A stretch of 64,000 nt of DNA from Gloeomargarita lithophora Alchichica-D10 (GTDB taxonomy: Bacteria > Cyanobacteriota > Cyanobacteriia > Gloeomargaritales > Gloeomargaritaceae): assembly GCF_001870225.1 (NCBI RefSeq), contig NZ_CP017675.1, positions 1,251,796-1,315,795 on the forward strand, given 5' to 3'. The notes beneath the pieces were generated by a model. The model did no database searches. It worked only from the letters and a program-made list of their open reading frames with translations, and was not told the origin of the DNA. A program made the translations under genes and the position numbers. Of the stretch, positions 27,549-36,353 are shown piece after piece (within the stretch, counting starts at the first letter, position 1; each line of letters begins with the position of its first letter).

Positions 27549-28571
27549 TCACTCCCTCCGACCGAGTTGGCGCCAGGTTTGGTACATCTCCGGGAGCCGT
27601 TGCACCACCGCCACCACCTTGCGCCACAGGGACAAAGGAATTGCCGGATACCCGGCCATCACCGCCCCCGATGGCACATCCTGGTGTAACCCGCTTTTGG
27701 CCGCCACCTGCGCCCGACTGCCCACCCGCAGTTGATTGGCCGCCCCCACCTGTCCCCCCAAAATCACCCAGTCCTCCAACACCACGCCCCCCGCCAACCC
27801 CACCTGCGCCGCCAAGGCACAATGGGCTCCCAAGCGACAGCCGTGGCCGATGTGAATCAAATTATCCAACTTGCTCCCTTGGCCGATGCGGGTTTCCCCC
27901 ACCGCCGGTCGGTCAATGCAGGTATTGGCACCAATTTCCACCCCGGCCTCTAGCACCACCCGCCCCGATTGGGGCATCTTCACCCAGCCGTCGGGGGTCG
28001 GCACAAATCCAAACCCATCACTGCCCACCACCGCCCCACTGTGGATAATGCAATTAGCACCGATTTCCGTACGTTCATAAATTGTACAATTTGCATATAA
28101 AATACTATTATAACCCACCGTTACCTGGTCACCGACCACTACCCCTGCGCCAACCTGCACCCCATTTTCTAAAACTGTACCCGCTTGAACGACCGCTCTG
28201 GCTCCCACCCGCACCGCTTCGCCTACGGTAGCCGTTGGGTCAATCACCGCTGTGGGATGAATACCAGGGGGCAGTTCCGCCGGTTGATAAAAATAATTGA
28301 GGGCGAGGGCAAACCCCAAGCGGGGATCGGGCAGAGCAACCCACGCCAAGCCCCGTGCCTGCGCCGCCGACTGGAGTGCCGTATCCAAGGGCAGAATCAC
28401 CGCTGTGGCCTGGGTGGTTTGGAGTTGGGGCAGGAAGCGGACGTGTTCCACAAAGGTCAATTCTCCCGCCTGGGCTTCAGTCAGGCTGGCTATCCCGGTC
28501 AAGGTGGGGTCACCGCCGCCGTGCGCCCCGCTGGGTAAATGGGCGAGCAGGTCATGGAATTGGCTCAGCAT
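27549..28571 (-). CDS. lpxD: UDP-3-O-acylglucosamine N-acyltransferase
   Basis: Adds the second acyl chain in lipid A synthesis. N-terminal uridine-binding part, then a left-handed beta-helix of hexapeptide repeats (IHPTAVIDPTATVGEAVRVG ...) with the catalytic-His block LIHIGHGCRLG. Start ATG 28571 (MLSQFHDLL); the longer frame to 28769 runs into the ftn2 gene. 340 aa. It follows ftn2 on the same strand. Confidence 0.92.
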   Translation of the reverse strand: MLSQFHDLLAHLPSGAHGGGDPTLTGIASLTEAQAGELTFVEHVRFLPQLQTTQATAVILPLDTALQSAAQARGLAWVALPDPRLGFALALNYFYQPAELPPGIHPTAVIDPTATVGEAVRVGARAVVQAGTVLENGVQVGAGVVVGDQVTVGYNSILYANCTIYERTEIGANCIIHSGAVVGSDGFGFVPTPDGWVKMPQSGRVVLEAGVEIGANTCIDRPAVGETRIGQGSKLDNLIHIGHGCRLGAHCALAAQVGLAGGVVLEDWVILGGQVGAANQLRVGSRAQVAAKSGLHQDVPSGAVMAGYPAIPLSLWRKVVAVVQRLPEMYQTWRQLGRRE

Positions 28572-28599
28572 TGGTCTGGGGGGTGCATAATTCTCCGGG

Positions 28600-30342
28600 T
28601 TAAGGAAGCAGGGAAATTTTACGAATCCGCCAACCCTGGGGGGCTTTGACCAACTCATAGCGGGCTTGGTAGGTGCTATTACCCGCATCCGTCCCCTGCA
28701 CCTGCACCTGGTCTTCGATGCGGGCTTCCACCACCAGTTCCTGGGCATTGACCATCTGCATCCGTTCAATTTCCAGGCGTTTGAGGGTGTGGATTTCTGT
28801 GATGCCTTCCTGTTGGGACTGTTGCGCCCGCTCCCGCCACTGGGTCAAGGCCGGTTCCACCAAAATCGTGCCCAACTGGTCAACCGCGTGCCGTTCCCCA
28901 AAGGCTTCCGCTTTGATTTTTTGCCAGGCGGTCAGGGTTTCCAGGGCGGCGGCACGGGGGTCAATCGCCGTGGGGCTGGGGCTAGGACTGGGAATGGGCA
29001 CCGGCGGTTGCTCTAGGGTAATGATTAAGGTCTCCGGCGGTAAACGTTGCCACCACCACCCCAAACCCCCGGCAGTCACCAGGGCCACCACCCCGGTCAC
29101 CAACCAACCGTAGCCCCGCCGCTGGGGACGCACCGCTCGCTGGGGGGGACGAGAAACCGGGGTCAGCCCCACCTCCGGGACTTGCCACTGCTCCAACAGT
29201 GCCACCACCTGGGGGTCGGCAAAATAACTTTGAATATCCAACGCCGCTGGGGTCACCTCCCGGGCAAAGGGGGCAATTTCTGCCAGCAACCAGGTCTGGG
29301 CGTAGCGATATAAGCCCACCAATTCATCGGGAGCGGAGCGGACAACCCCCGCCACCTGGGCATCCACGGTAGGGCTGGCCAGGTACTGGGTTAAAAATCC
29401 CATTGCCAGTTCCGTTTGTCCCAATAACAAAGTCGTCACCGCCAATTCCAAAGGCACCGGCTGGGTACGATGCAAAAACCGCAACCACCCCTCCGCCTCC
29501 CGGATCACCTGGGGCTGATGCCGCACGACCCCCAACCCCACCGCCCCATGCGCCGCCAAATAGGCCGCCACCGCCGAAGGTCGCCGGGCTTCCCGGCCAA
29601 ACTGCTCGTACTGCTCCGTTAGGGTCATGTAGGGACGCAGTTGTTGGATAAACCGCAGACCTTCCTCCACCCCCAAACCCGCCTGGGGGTCGCCCGTGCC
29701 CTCAATGCCCCCCCGTTCCGTCAGCATCCGAGCCAGCAATTCCAACCCCAACCGGCGCCCCGGCTGGTCCTCCAGGGGCAAAGCCACCAACTCCAAAATC
29801 CGGTAAGGACGTAGCCGCGCCAAGTCCACCTGCAACTCCGCCAGCAGATTGGGGAACAACCCCCCCGTGCGGTGCAATAATTCCTGCCCCTGCTCCAAAT
29901 ACACCCCCGCCCGCTGATAATGCTGCTGTTGCCATTGCTCCCGCCCCAACTCCAGATAGGCCAGCACCATCGTTAAAACAATATCCCCATAAACGCTGGG
30001 AGCCGTGCCATTGTGACAGGCCGCCTGCCCGGTTTTGAGGATCAATTCATACTCACCCCATTCCAACCACAGCACCAACGCCCCCGGCAGTTCTTCCGCC
30101 TCCACCCACAGCACCGGCGGCTCCGTAACTTCCGTATTCTCCGGCTGTGCCGTGCCACCGATCCCACTCAAAACCTGATAAGCCTGCTCAATCAGCCGTT
30201 GCCGCGCCGCTACCGCCAAGGGAGAATAATCAGCCCGCACCCCCCCCTGAATGCGCTGGGACAGCACCAAGCCTAGTTGCGCCAACGCTGTCTGGGAAGG
30301 CACCCCCAACACTCGATAACAATCTAACGAAATTCGTACCAC
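28600..30342 (-). CDS. ftn2: Cell-division protein Ftn2/ZipN (ARC6-like)
   Basis: Membrane anchor that positions FtsZ in cyanobacteria, homologue of plastid ARC6. The N-terminus ISLDCYRVLGVPSQTALAQL with LAVAARQRLIEQAYQVLS is the degenerate J-like domain. A transmembrane helix (GYGWLVTGVVALVTAGGLGWW) lies near two-thirds of the length, followed by the C-terminal IMS/DUF4101 domain (ALTQWRERAQQSQQEGITEI ... ARYELVKAPQGWRI). I start it at GTG 30342 by comparison with the family start (M/V-R-I-x-L-D-Y-Y-R). An in-frame GTG at 30402 would add 20 residues. Confidence 0.88.
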   Translation of the reverse strand: MVRISLDCYRVLGVPSQTALAQLGLVLSQRIQGGVRADYSPLAVAARQRLIEQAYQVLSGIGGTAQPENTEVTEPPVLWVEAEELPGALVLWLEWGEYELILKTGQAACHNGTAPSVYGDIVLTMVLAYLELGREQWQQQHYQRAGVYLEQGQELLHRTGGLFPNLLAELQVDLARLRPYRILELVALPLEDQPGRRLGLELLARMLTERGGIEGTGDPQAGLGVEEGLRFIQQLRPYMTLTEQYEQFGREARRPSAVAAYLAAHGAVGLGVVRHQPQVIREAEGWLRFLHRTQPVPLELAVTTLLLGQTELAMGFLTQYLASPTVDAQVAGVVRSAPDELVGLYRYAQTWLLAEIAPFAREVTPAALDIQSYFADPQVVALLEQWQVPEVGLTPVSRPPQRAVRPQRRGYGWLVTGVVALVTAGGLGWWWQRLPPETLIITLEQPPVPIPSPSPSPTAIDPRAAALETLTAWQKIKAEAFGERHAVDQLGTILVEPALTQWRERAQQSQQEGITEIHTLKRLEIERMQMVNAQELVVEARIEDQVQVQGTDAGNSTYQARYELVKAPQGWRIRKISLLP

Positions 30343-30495
30343 CGCCAGTGCGCACGCATCCCCATTTGCAGGCAACCTACCCAAGACTTTAGACCAGTTC
30401 ACCCATCTTCAGCAAGCCCCCACCGCCCTACCCCGGAATTTACAAAAATTAACCCCTTTTGGGGGCAACATTGGGGACATCTTTCTAAAAAACAG

Positions 30496-30501
30496 TATAA
30501 T
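30496..30501 (+). promoter_or_regulatory. -10-like box upstream of the DUF4278 gene
   Basis: A perfect TATAAT sits 81 bases before ATG 30583. The -35 side is weak (TTGGGG at 30471, spacing 19). Likely the promoter of the small gene. Confidence 0.4.
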
Positions 30502-30582
30502 TAGATACAGAAAAGCAATTGAGATGATCCCATTGGGTACAGGCTCAACACTTTACCAAGTCGTTTACGGAGGGAATTAACC

Positions 30583-30759
30583 ATGCAATACCATTTTCTC
30601 GGTGCCACCTACGAGCATGATGCGACCGTTGTGCCGGTGAGCGAAGGGCAAGAGGGCGGCAAATATCGGGGAGCCAATTGGAAAACCCATGTGGCTAACG
30701 TGCCCAGCCAACATCGGGCACCCCGGCAGTTGTGCTATCGGGGGGTCATGTACTCCTAA
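30583..30759 (+). CDS. DUF4278 small protein, 58 aa
   Basis: From ATG 30583 the frame reads MQYHFLGATYEHDATVVPVS ... and ends LCYRGVMYS. The RG(A/V)xW and Q-L-x-YRG-x-x-Y pattern matches the small cyanobacterial DUF4278 family, of unknown function. Ribosome site GGAGGG is about ten bases upstream. A probable terminator follows. Confidence 0.8.
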   Translation: MQYHFLGATYEHDATVVPVSEGQEGGKYRGANWKTHVANVPSQHRAPRQLCYRGVMYS

Positions 30760-30800
30760 ATAGCCGCCACTTTATAAACGGATTGTGAAATTATCCCCTG

Positions 30801-30828
30801 CCCCCTGGTACGAACCGGGGGGTTATTT
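30801..30828 (+). terminator. Probable rho-independent terminator
   Basis: CCCCCTGGT, a four-base loop ACGA, then ACCGGGGGG followed by TTATTTT: a strong stem (one bulged T) with a T-rich tail, 42 bases after the DUF4278 stop. Confidence 0.6.
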
Positions 30829-30872
30829 TATGCTGAATGATGCTAGAGGTCATCTCCCCAGGTACCCCACCC

Positions 30873-31619
30873 ATGAATCTCAAAGAACGCGTCAGCCAAC
30901 TGCCCCAGTTGTTGATTGGCTTGGTTTCCCTATCCGTGGCCGTGGTGGCGGGTAGCCTGATCGGTGCCAGTGCCGTGAGTGAGTTCACCCGTGCCAATGA
31001 TTTAGTCCAGGTGACGGGTTCGGCGCGCCGGGAAATCTCCTCGGATTATATCGTCTGGCAATTTCGGGTGGAGAGCCAGAACCCTTCGCTCCAAGCCGCT
31101 TACAAACAGGTGACCGCCTACACGGAAAAAATCCGTTCCTATTTACAACAGCAGGAAGTCCCGGAGAATGAAATTGTCTTTTCGGCTCTGGAAAATGTCG
31201 CCCTCCAGGAAAATATCAATGGTCGGGATACGGGGCGGATTTTGGCCTATCGCTTGACCCAACGGGTGAAAATTGGCTCCAATAATGTGGATAAAATTGC
31301 GACTCTAGTCAACCGTTCCAATGATTTAATCAATGAGGGAATTCCCATTATTTCCGATGCCCCCCAGTATCTCTACACCGACTTGGCAAAATTGCGGGTC
31401 GAGATGGTCGCCGAAGCGGTGCGGGATGCTCAAAATCGCGCTAAAACTATTGCCCAAACCACCGGTAGTCGGGTGGGGAAAGTCCGCAATGTGAATACGG
31501 GGGTGTTCCAAATTACGTCGCGGTTTTCCACCGATGTCAGTGATTATGGGATTTACGATACTTCCTCCAAGGAAAAAGACATCACGGCGGTGGTATCGGT
31601 GAGTTTTGGGCTGAATTAA
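30873..31619 (+). CDS. SIMPL-domain (DUF541) protein
   Basis: 248 aa from ATG 30873. An N-terminal membrane/signal helix (LLIGLVSLSVAVVAGSLIGA) precedes a SIMPL domain with VQVTGSARREI at its start and DISP-like repeats; the C-terminus ends DITAVVSVSFGLN, matching this family's final strand. An exported protein of uncertain role. A 36-base longer in-frame start at 30837 is possible. Confidence 0.85.
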   Translation: MNLKERVSQLPQLLIGLVSLSVAVVAGSLIGASAVSEFTRANDLVQVTGSARREISSDYIVWQFRVESQNPSLQAAYKQVTAYTEKIRSYLQQQEVPENEIVFSALENVALQENINGRDTGRILAYRLTQRVKIGSNNVDKIATLVNRSNDLINEGIPIISDAPQYLYTDLAKLRVEMVAEAVRDAQNRAKTIAQTTGSRVGKVRNVNTGVFQITSRFSTDVSDYGIYDTSSKEKDITAVVSVSFGLN

Positions 31620-31649
31620 CGGCTCAAATATCCCATTGCTACCTTCGCC

Positions 31650-31754
31650 TTTTCCCGTACCAAAAATCCTCTCGCTGGCATACCGGTATTACCGAGAACC
31701 AAGTACGGGGGGTGCCCCCCTGCGACCGCTAATTATTAATTTATAGAGGTGCCC
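31650..31754. repeat. MITE family 3 copy, left end lost
   Basis: CGCTGGCATACCGGTATTAC, core GAACCAAGTACGGGGGGTGC and right end TTTATAGAGGTGCCC. It is directly followed by AATCATTT and the next copy. Confidence 0.75.
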
Positions 31755-31762
31755 AATCATTT

Positions 31763-31903
31763 AGGACACTTCTATTTATTTGTACCAACCGATAGCCTGC
31801 GTGGCGTAGCCATAAATCATCTTACTGGCATACCAGTATTACCGAGAACCAAGTACGGGGGGTGCCCCCTGCGACCGCTAATTATTAATTGATAGAGGTG
31901 CCC
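31763..31903. repeat. MITE family 3 copy with 8-bp direct flanks
   Basis: AGGACACTTCTATTTATT to GATAGAGGTGCCC, flanked by AATCATTT on both sides (31755-31762 and 31904-31911), a probable target duplication. It carries the short repeat GATAGCCTGCGTGGCGTAGC inside. Confidence 0.8.
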
Positions 31904-31957
31904 AATCATTTAATTGACCCAAGGCAAGCGATCCCTGCGACCTTAACATTCCCAAAC

Positions 31958-33139
31958 TCAGAGACAATGGGCACCACCGGCTGGCGCTGCTGATACACAC
32001 CACACCCGGGGCAAACGATGCTTAAACCCACATAAAATCTCCCAGGTGATCGTATCCAAATCCTGCGCCCAATCCTGCGCCGTAATTTGGTGATTTCCTT
32101 CACAACCAATCAGGGTCACCACCTGCCCCACCTGCGCCTGGGGAACGGCGGTCACATCCAGCATCAATTGATCCATCGTAATCGTCCCCACCTGGGCGAC
32201 CCGTTGCCCAAGCACCAAGCCCGTCATGCGGTTGGATAACCCCCGCGGCACCCCGTCCGCGTAGCCAATGCCCACCGTTGCTAAACGCATGGGTCGCTCG
32301 GCGATAAACCGATGTCCATAGCTGACCCCTGTACCTGGCGCAATATCCTTGATTTGGGTAATCCGGGCGCGCACCTGTAGCACCGGTCGCAGAGGCAAAA
32401 TCCCCTCTAAGTGAACCGCCGGACTGTAGCCGTACAATGCCAAACCCACCCGCACCATATCGTAATGCAAATGTTTATCCAAAAGCATCCCAGCAGAATT
32501 GGCCAGATGCACCTTCGGGCAGGGAATACCCAAGTGTTGCACCTCCTGGAGTACCTGGCTAAACCGTTGCTGTTGCAGATGCACCAACCAGGGGTCAGGG
32601 TCATCCGCCGTTGCCAGGTGGGAATAGATACTGGCTAAACCCAATCCGGGGCTGTTGTGCAGGGCTTTGACCACAAGAATCGCCTCCCGCCACGGCACCC
32701 CCAAGCGGGACATCCCCGTATCCACATCCAGATGGACGGGGAGAATTGCGCCTTCAGTATGCGCCACCTGCTCAAATAACCGCAGTTGCTCCCAAGTAGC
32801 CAAGGTCGGCTCCACCCGCCAGTAGAGCAACGCCTGCACCTGTGCCGCTGTATTCACCCCCCCCAGCAACAAAATTGGTGCCGAAATCCCCGCCCGCCGC
32901 AGTTGCATCGCTTCCTCCAGGGTCGCCACCCCCAACCAGGTCGCCCCGTGCGCCAAAACCACCTGCGCCACCGCCACCGCCCCGTGACCATAGGCATCGG
33001 CTTTGATCACGGCCAGTAGCTCGGTTTGCGCCCCCAGGTGCTGGCAAATCGCCTGGGTATTGTGCGCCAAAGCCAGGGGGTCAATTTCTACCCAAGCTCT
33101 CGCCTGCGGGTCTGGCAGACATTCCCCAGCGAGTCCCAT
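31958..33139 (-). CDS. alr: Alanine racemase
   Basis: PLP enzyme making D-alanine for peptidoglycan. The PLP-lysine block AVIKADAYGHGA is near residue 45 and the second catalytic Tyr block SYGHRFIAERPMRLATVGIG is present. The C-terminal barrel ends normally at WEILCGFKHRLPRVW, followed by about 11 extra residues (CVSAAPAGGAHCL). 393 aa. Confidence 0.95.
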   Translation of the reverse strand: MGLAGECLPDPQARAWVEIDPLALAHNTQAICQHLGAQTELLAVIKADAYGHGAVAVAQVVLAHGATWLGVATLEEAMQLRRAGISAPILLLGGVNTAAQVQALLYWRVEPTLATWEQLRLFEQVAHTEGAILPVHLDVDTGMSRLGVPWREAILVVKALHNSPGLGLASIYSHLATADDPDPWLVHLQQQRFSQVLQEVQHLGIPCPKVHLANSAGMLLDKHLHYDMVRVGLALYGYSPAVHLEGILPLRPVLQVRARITQIKDIAPGTGVSYGHRFIAERPMRLATVGIGYADGVPRGLSNRMTGLVLGQRVAQVGTITMDQLMLDVTAVPQAQVGQVVTLIGCEGNHQITAQDWAQDLDTITWEILCGFKHRLPRVWCVSAAPAGGAHCL

Positions 33140-33158
33140 CCGTTCATTCCCTCACAAA

Positions 33159-34286
33159 TTAAAAACAAGCTAACAGTTCTGGAACTCCCTGACAAGGCTG
33201 GTACAATGTGGTGCGTTGCCAGTGGGGACGACCGAGGGCGGCAATGGCATTTTGAAGTTCCTGAACCGTTTTGCCCGTACCCCCTTTCGCCCCCGCCATC
33301 GTGGTAATGTGTTCCTCCATCAAAGTACCGCCAATGTCATCACAACCCCATTGCAATGCTTGTACCGCCCCCGCCAGTTCCAATTTCACCCAACTGGGCT
33401 GGTGATGTTTGACCCAGCGTCCCAAAAATAACCGAGCCACCGCTGTTAATCGCAAAGTAGCTGACAAATCCGGCTGATCCCGTCCCACCCGCCGCCGGAG
33501 CGGTGCCGGTGCCTGTGCCCCCACAAACGGGAGCAGGATAAATTCGGTCAGCCCAACCGTGCGTCTTTGCAATTCCCGCAGGTGGTGCAAATGCTGGATT
33601 TGCTGGTGGGAGGTTTCCACATGGCCGCAGAGCATGGTACTGGTGGTGGGAATTCCCATCTCGTGGGCTTGAGTGATAATGCTTAACCAAGTGGCGGTAT
33701 CAATTTTTTCGGGGCAAATCACCCGGCGTACCCGGTCATCCAAGACTTCGGCGGCGGTACCGGGCAGGGAATCCACCCCCGATTCTTGCAGTGCTTTTAG
33801 TACATCAGCAATACTTATGCCATCCTGGCGACTGATAAACTGCACCTCCTGCGGGGAAAAGGCGTGGAGATGGATTTTGGGGGCGGTGGTTTTGATCGTG
33901 CTGACCAAATCCAAATAATAGTTTAAGGTACTGCCCTGGCGTTGGGCACCCGGATGCAGACCCCCTTGCAGGCAAATTTCCGTTGCCCCCTGCCCCAAGG
34001 CATCCTGAACCTTCGCCACCATCTGCTCGCTGGTTAACCAATAGCTCCCCGGTTGCCCCCCATCCCGGCGAAAGGCACAGAAGCTACAGTGTTGTTCACA
34101 GATATTGGTGAAATTGAGATTCCGGTTGACCACGTAGCTCACCGGTTCCCCCACCAACGTCCGGCGCAGGTCATCGGCGGCCTGCTGGAGCCACGCCTGG
34201 GGATAAGGCTCTGTCAATAATAAGTAACCCTCCTCCGGGGTAATCTCTTGCCCCTGGCGAGCGCGTTCTAAAATGGTGGAAATCAT
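33159..34286 (-). CDS. cofH: FO synthase subunit 2 (CofH)
   Basis: Radical-SAM enzyme making the deazaflavin FO, in cyanobacteria a DNA-photolyase chromophore. The cluster motif CEQHCSFC lies in [20 protein letters not shown], and LQGGLHPGA is conserved. Start ATG 34286 overlaps the kinase-WD40 stop (ATGA); an earlier in-frame ATG exists at 34298. 375 aa. Its partner cofG is not in the window. Confidence 0.92.
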   Translation of the reverse strand: MISTILERARQGQEITPEEGYLLLTEPYPQAWLQQAADDLRRTLVGEPVSYVVNRNLNFTNICEQHCSFCAFRRDGGQPGSYWLTSEQMVAKVQDALGQGATEICLQGGLHPGAQRQGSTLNYYLDLVSTIKTTAPKIHLHAFSPQEVQFISRQDGISIADVLKALQESGVDSLPGTAAEVLDDRVRRVICPEKIDTATWLSIITQAHEMGIPTTSTMLCGHVETSHQQIQHLHHLRELQRRTVGLTEFILLPFVGAQAPAPLRRRVGRDQPDLSATLRLTAVARLFLGRWVKHHQPSWVKLELAGAVQALQWGCDDIGGTLMEEHITTMAGAKGGTGKTVQELQNAIAALGRPHWQRTTLYQPCQGVPELLACF

Positions 34287-36217
34287 GGTTGCCGCCAAAT
34301 CCGCACGGAATTGTCCCGACTGCCGGAGAGCAGAAATTGCCCATCCGGGGTAAAGGCCAAACTGGTGACCTGCTTGCTGTGGCCTTTGAGGGTATCCCGT
34401 TGTTGGCGAAGTACCATATCCCAGGTCTGAATCAGGCCATCCTGGTTGCCACTGACCAAAATATTGCCCCGGGGGGAAAAGGCGAGGGCACTGACGGCGG
34501 TTTTTTGCTCTGGAAACGAATGGAGCCGCTCGCCCTGATTAAAATCCCACAGATGAATCAAACGGTTTTCATTACCACTGGCGATCCACCGGCTATCGGG
34601 GCTGATCACCACCGCATTGAAGCCATTGTCCCCGAAGCGAAACGGCTCGGCAATCGTCCGCAGGGAACGGCCATTCCCCGCTTCCCAAATCACCAACGTA
34701 TTATCCCAGCCGCCGCTGACCAACAGAAACCCATCCGGGGTAAAACCCAAGGTGCGTACATGACTGCTGTGGCCGGTGAGGGTGCAGAGACATTTGCCGC
34801 TGGTCACCTCCCAAATGCGAATGGTCTTGTCCTCACTGCCACTGGCCACCAACCGACCATTGGGGCTGATGGCAATGGCGCAGATGGGACTGCTATGCTT
34901 GGCAAACATCCCCCCTAAGGTCTGGGTAATTTTCCCTTTGCCCACATCCCAAACCCGCACCGTGCGGTCTTCACACCCGCCGACAATGTACTGAGCATCC
35001 GGGGTAAATTGCAGTGCCATGATCGGTGCCGTGTAGGTATGCGACCATAGAGTTGTCACCGTCAAATGCTCCTGGCCGCTCAACTGCCACACCCGTAAAA
35101 TGCCGTCTTTCCCGGCGGCGGCCATCACTGTCCCCACCCCCACCCCCTGGACAGTCGCCACCGCCGTCACCCAGTTGCTGTAGGGTCCCAAAGTACATAC
35201 ACATTCCCAGGTCGGAGCGGCCACCTTGCTCTTGCTGGCCGTACCCCCCTGGCGTTGGGGAAAATTCAAAACCAATTTCGGAGCTTGCGCCGGGGTGGGT
35301 CGAATGCCGGTCGGGGTGCCCAGGCGACTGCCCTGGTTAAGTGCTTCCAAATCCTGGCGCACTTCCACTGCCGACTGGTAACGTTTGCGGGTCGCCCGCT
35401 CCAACAAGCGTTGCAGAATCTGCGCCAACCCCGCACTCACTGGTTCCGCCACATAGTCCTGCCACACCCAGCCATCCTGAGCCATATCGTAGAGTTCCAA
35501 GGGCGGACGACCGGTCATCAGATGCACACAGGTCACCCCCAAACTGTACAAATCACTCACAAATTCCGCCTTGCCCACCATCTGTTCCGGGGCGGTAAAC
35601 CCGGCACTGCTAATAATCGTGCGGAGATTCGACATGGAAGTACTGGGAGCAAACTTGGCCGCCCCAAAATCCACCAAATAAAGTTTGCCATTCACCCCAC
35701 TGCGGATCAGGTTTTCCGGTTTCACATCCCGATGGATCACCTGATGGCCGTGGACAAACTCCAACACCGGCACCAAATCCCTCAGCAATTTCACCGCCTT
35801 GGCCTCATCAAACGCCCCTTGGAGTTGCAGTTCCCGCGCCAAATTATTGCCATCAATAAATTCCTGGATAATGTACTGCCGTTGTTCCTGCTCAAAATAG
35901 GCATACAATTTGGGGATTTGCTCATGGTGCCCCAATTCATCCAACCGCACCGCCTCCCGCTGGAACAATTCCGAAGCCTTGGCATAGGACTGGGCATCCA
36001 TCTCCATCGGCAGAAATTGCTTGACCACACACTTGGGTTTTGAGGGTTTGTCCTCATCCACCGCCAAAAAAGTGCGCCCAAACCCCCCTTGCCCCAAAGG
36101 CCGCAAAGGTCTGTACCGATTTTGTAATACAATATTACTGCCACAGGCTTGACAGGTCACCGCTTCCGGGGGATTTTGCCCAGGCCGGGGACAGTCGGGA
36201 TTGAGGCAATAGCTCAT
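34283..36217 (-). CDS. Serine/threonine protein kinase with WD40 repeats
   Basis: A zinc-ribbon-like N-terminus (CLNPDC ... CQACG) precedes a kinase domain: glycine loop [10 protein letters not shown], Lys in [15 protein letters not shown] catalytic loop, DFGAAKF. About six or seven WD40 repeats follow (e.g. [31 protein letters not shown]). 644 aa. No transmembrane helix separates the halves, so it is probably cytoplasmic. Coupled to cofH by overlap, though a shared role is not obvious. Confidence 0.92.
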   Translation of the reverse strand: MSYCLNPDCPRPGQNPPEAVTCQACGSNIVLQNRYRPLRPLGQGGFGRTFLAVDEDKPSKPKCVVKQFLPMEMDAQSYAKASELFQREAVRLDELGHHEQIPKLYAYFEQEQRQYIIQEFIDGNNLARELQLQGAFDEAKAVKLLRDLVPVLEFVHGHQVIHRDVKPENLIRSGVNGKLYLVDFGAAKFAPSTSMSNLRTIISSAGFTAPEQMVGKAEFVSDLYSLGVTCVHLMTGRPPLELYDMAQDGWVWQDYVAEPVSAGLAQILQRLLERATRKRYQSAVEVRQDLEALNQGSRLGTPTGIRPTPAQAPKLVLNFPQRQGGTASKSKVAAPTWECVCTLGPYSNWVTAVATVQGVGVGTVMAAAGKDGILRVWQLSGQEHLTVTTLWSHTYTAPIMALQFTPDAQYIVGGCEDRTVRVWDVGKGKITQTLGGMFAKHSSPICAIAISPNGRLVASGSEDKTIRIWEVTSGKCLCTLTGHSSHVRTLGFTPDGFLLVSGGWDNTLVIWEAGNGRSLRTIAEPFRFGDNGFNAVVISPDSRWIASGNENRLIHLWDFNQGERLHSFPEQKTAVSALAFSPRGNILVSGNQDGLIQTWDMVLRQQRDTLKGHSKQVTSLAFTPDGQFLLSGSRDNSVRIWRQP

Positions 36218-36353
36218 GGTAGGGTCAAACTGGGAATCGTTTACCTTATCTTAACCAAGGAACCCGCCGGAGTTAAGGGGGCGCAAAGGCGGTGAATACC
36301 TTATTTTACGCTATACTCAACGGGATTCCCTTCGCCTGGGTGGATAAACTACC

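Noticed and set aside
28572-28769. N-terminal extension of lpxD
   Set aside because: It is low-quality sequence inside the ftn2 gene; the family start matches ATG 28571.
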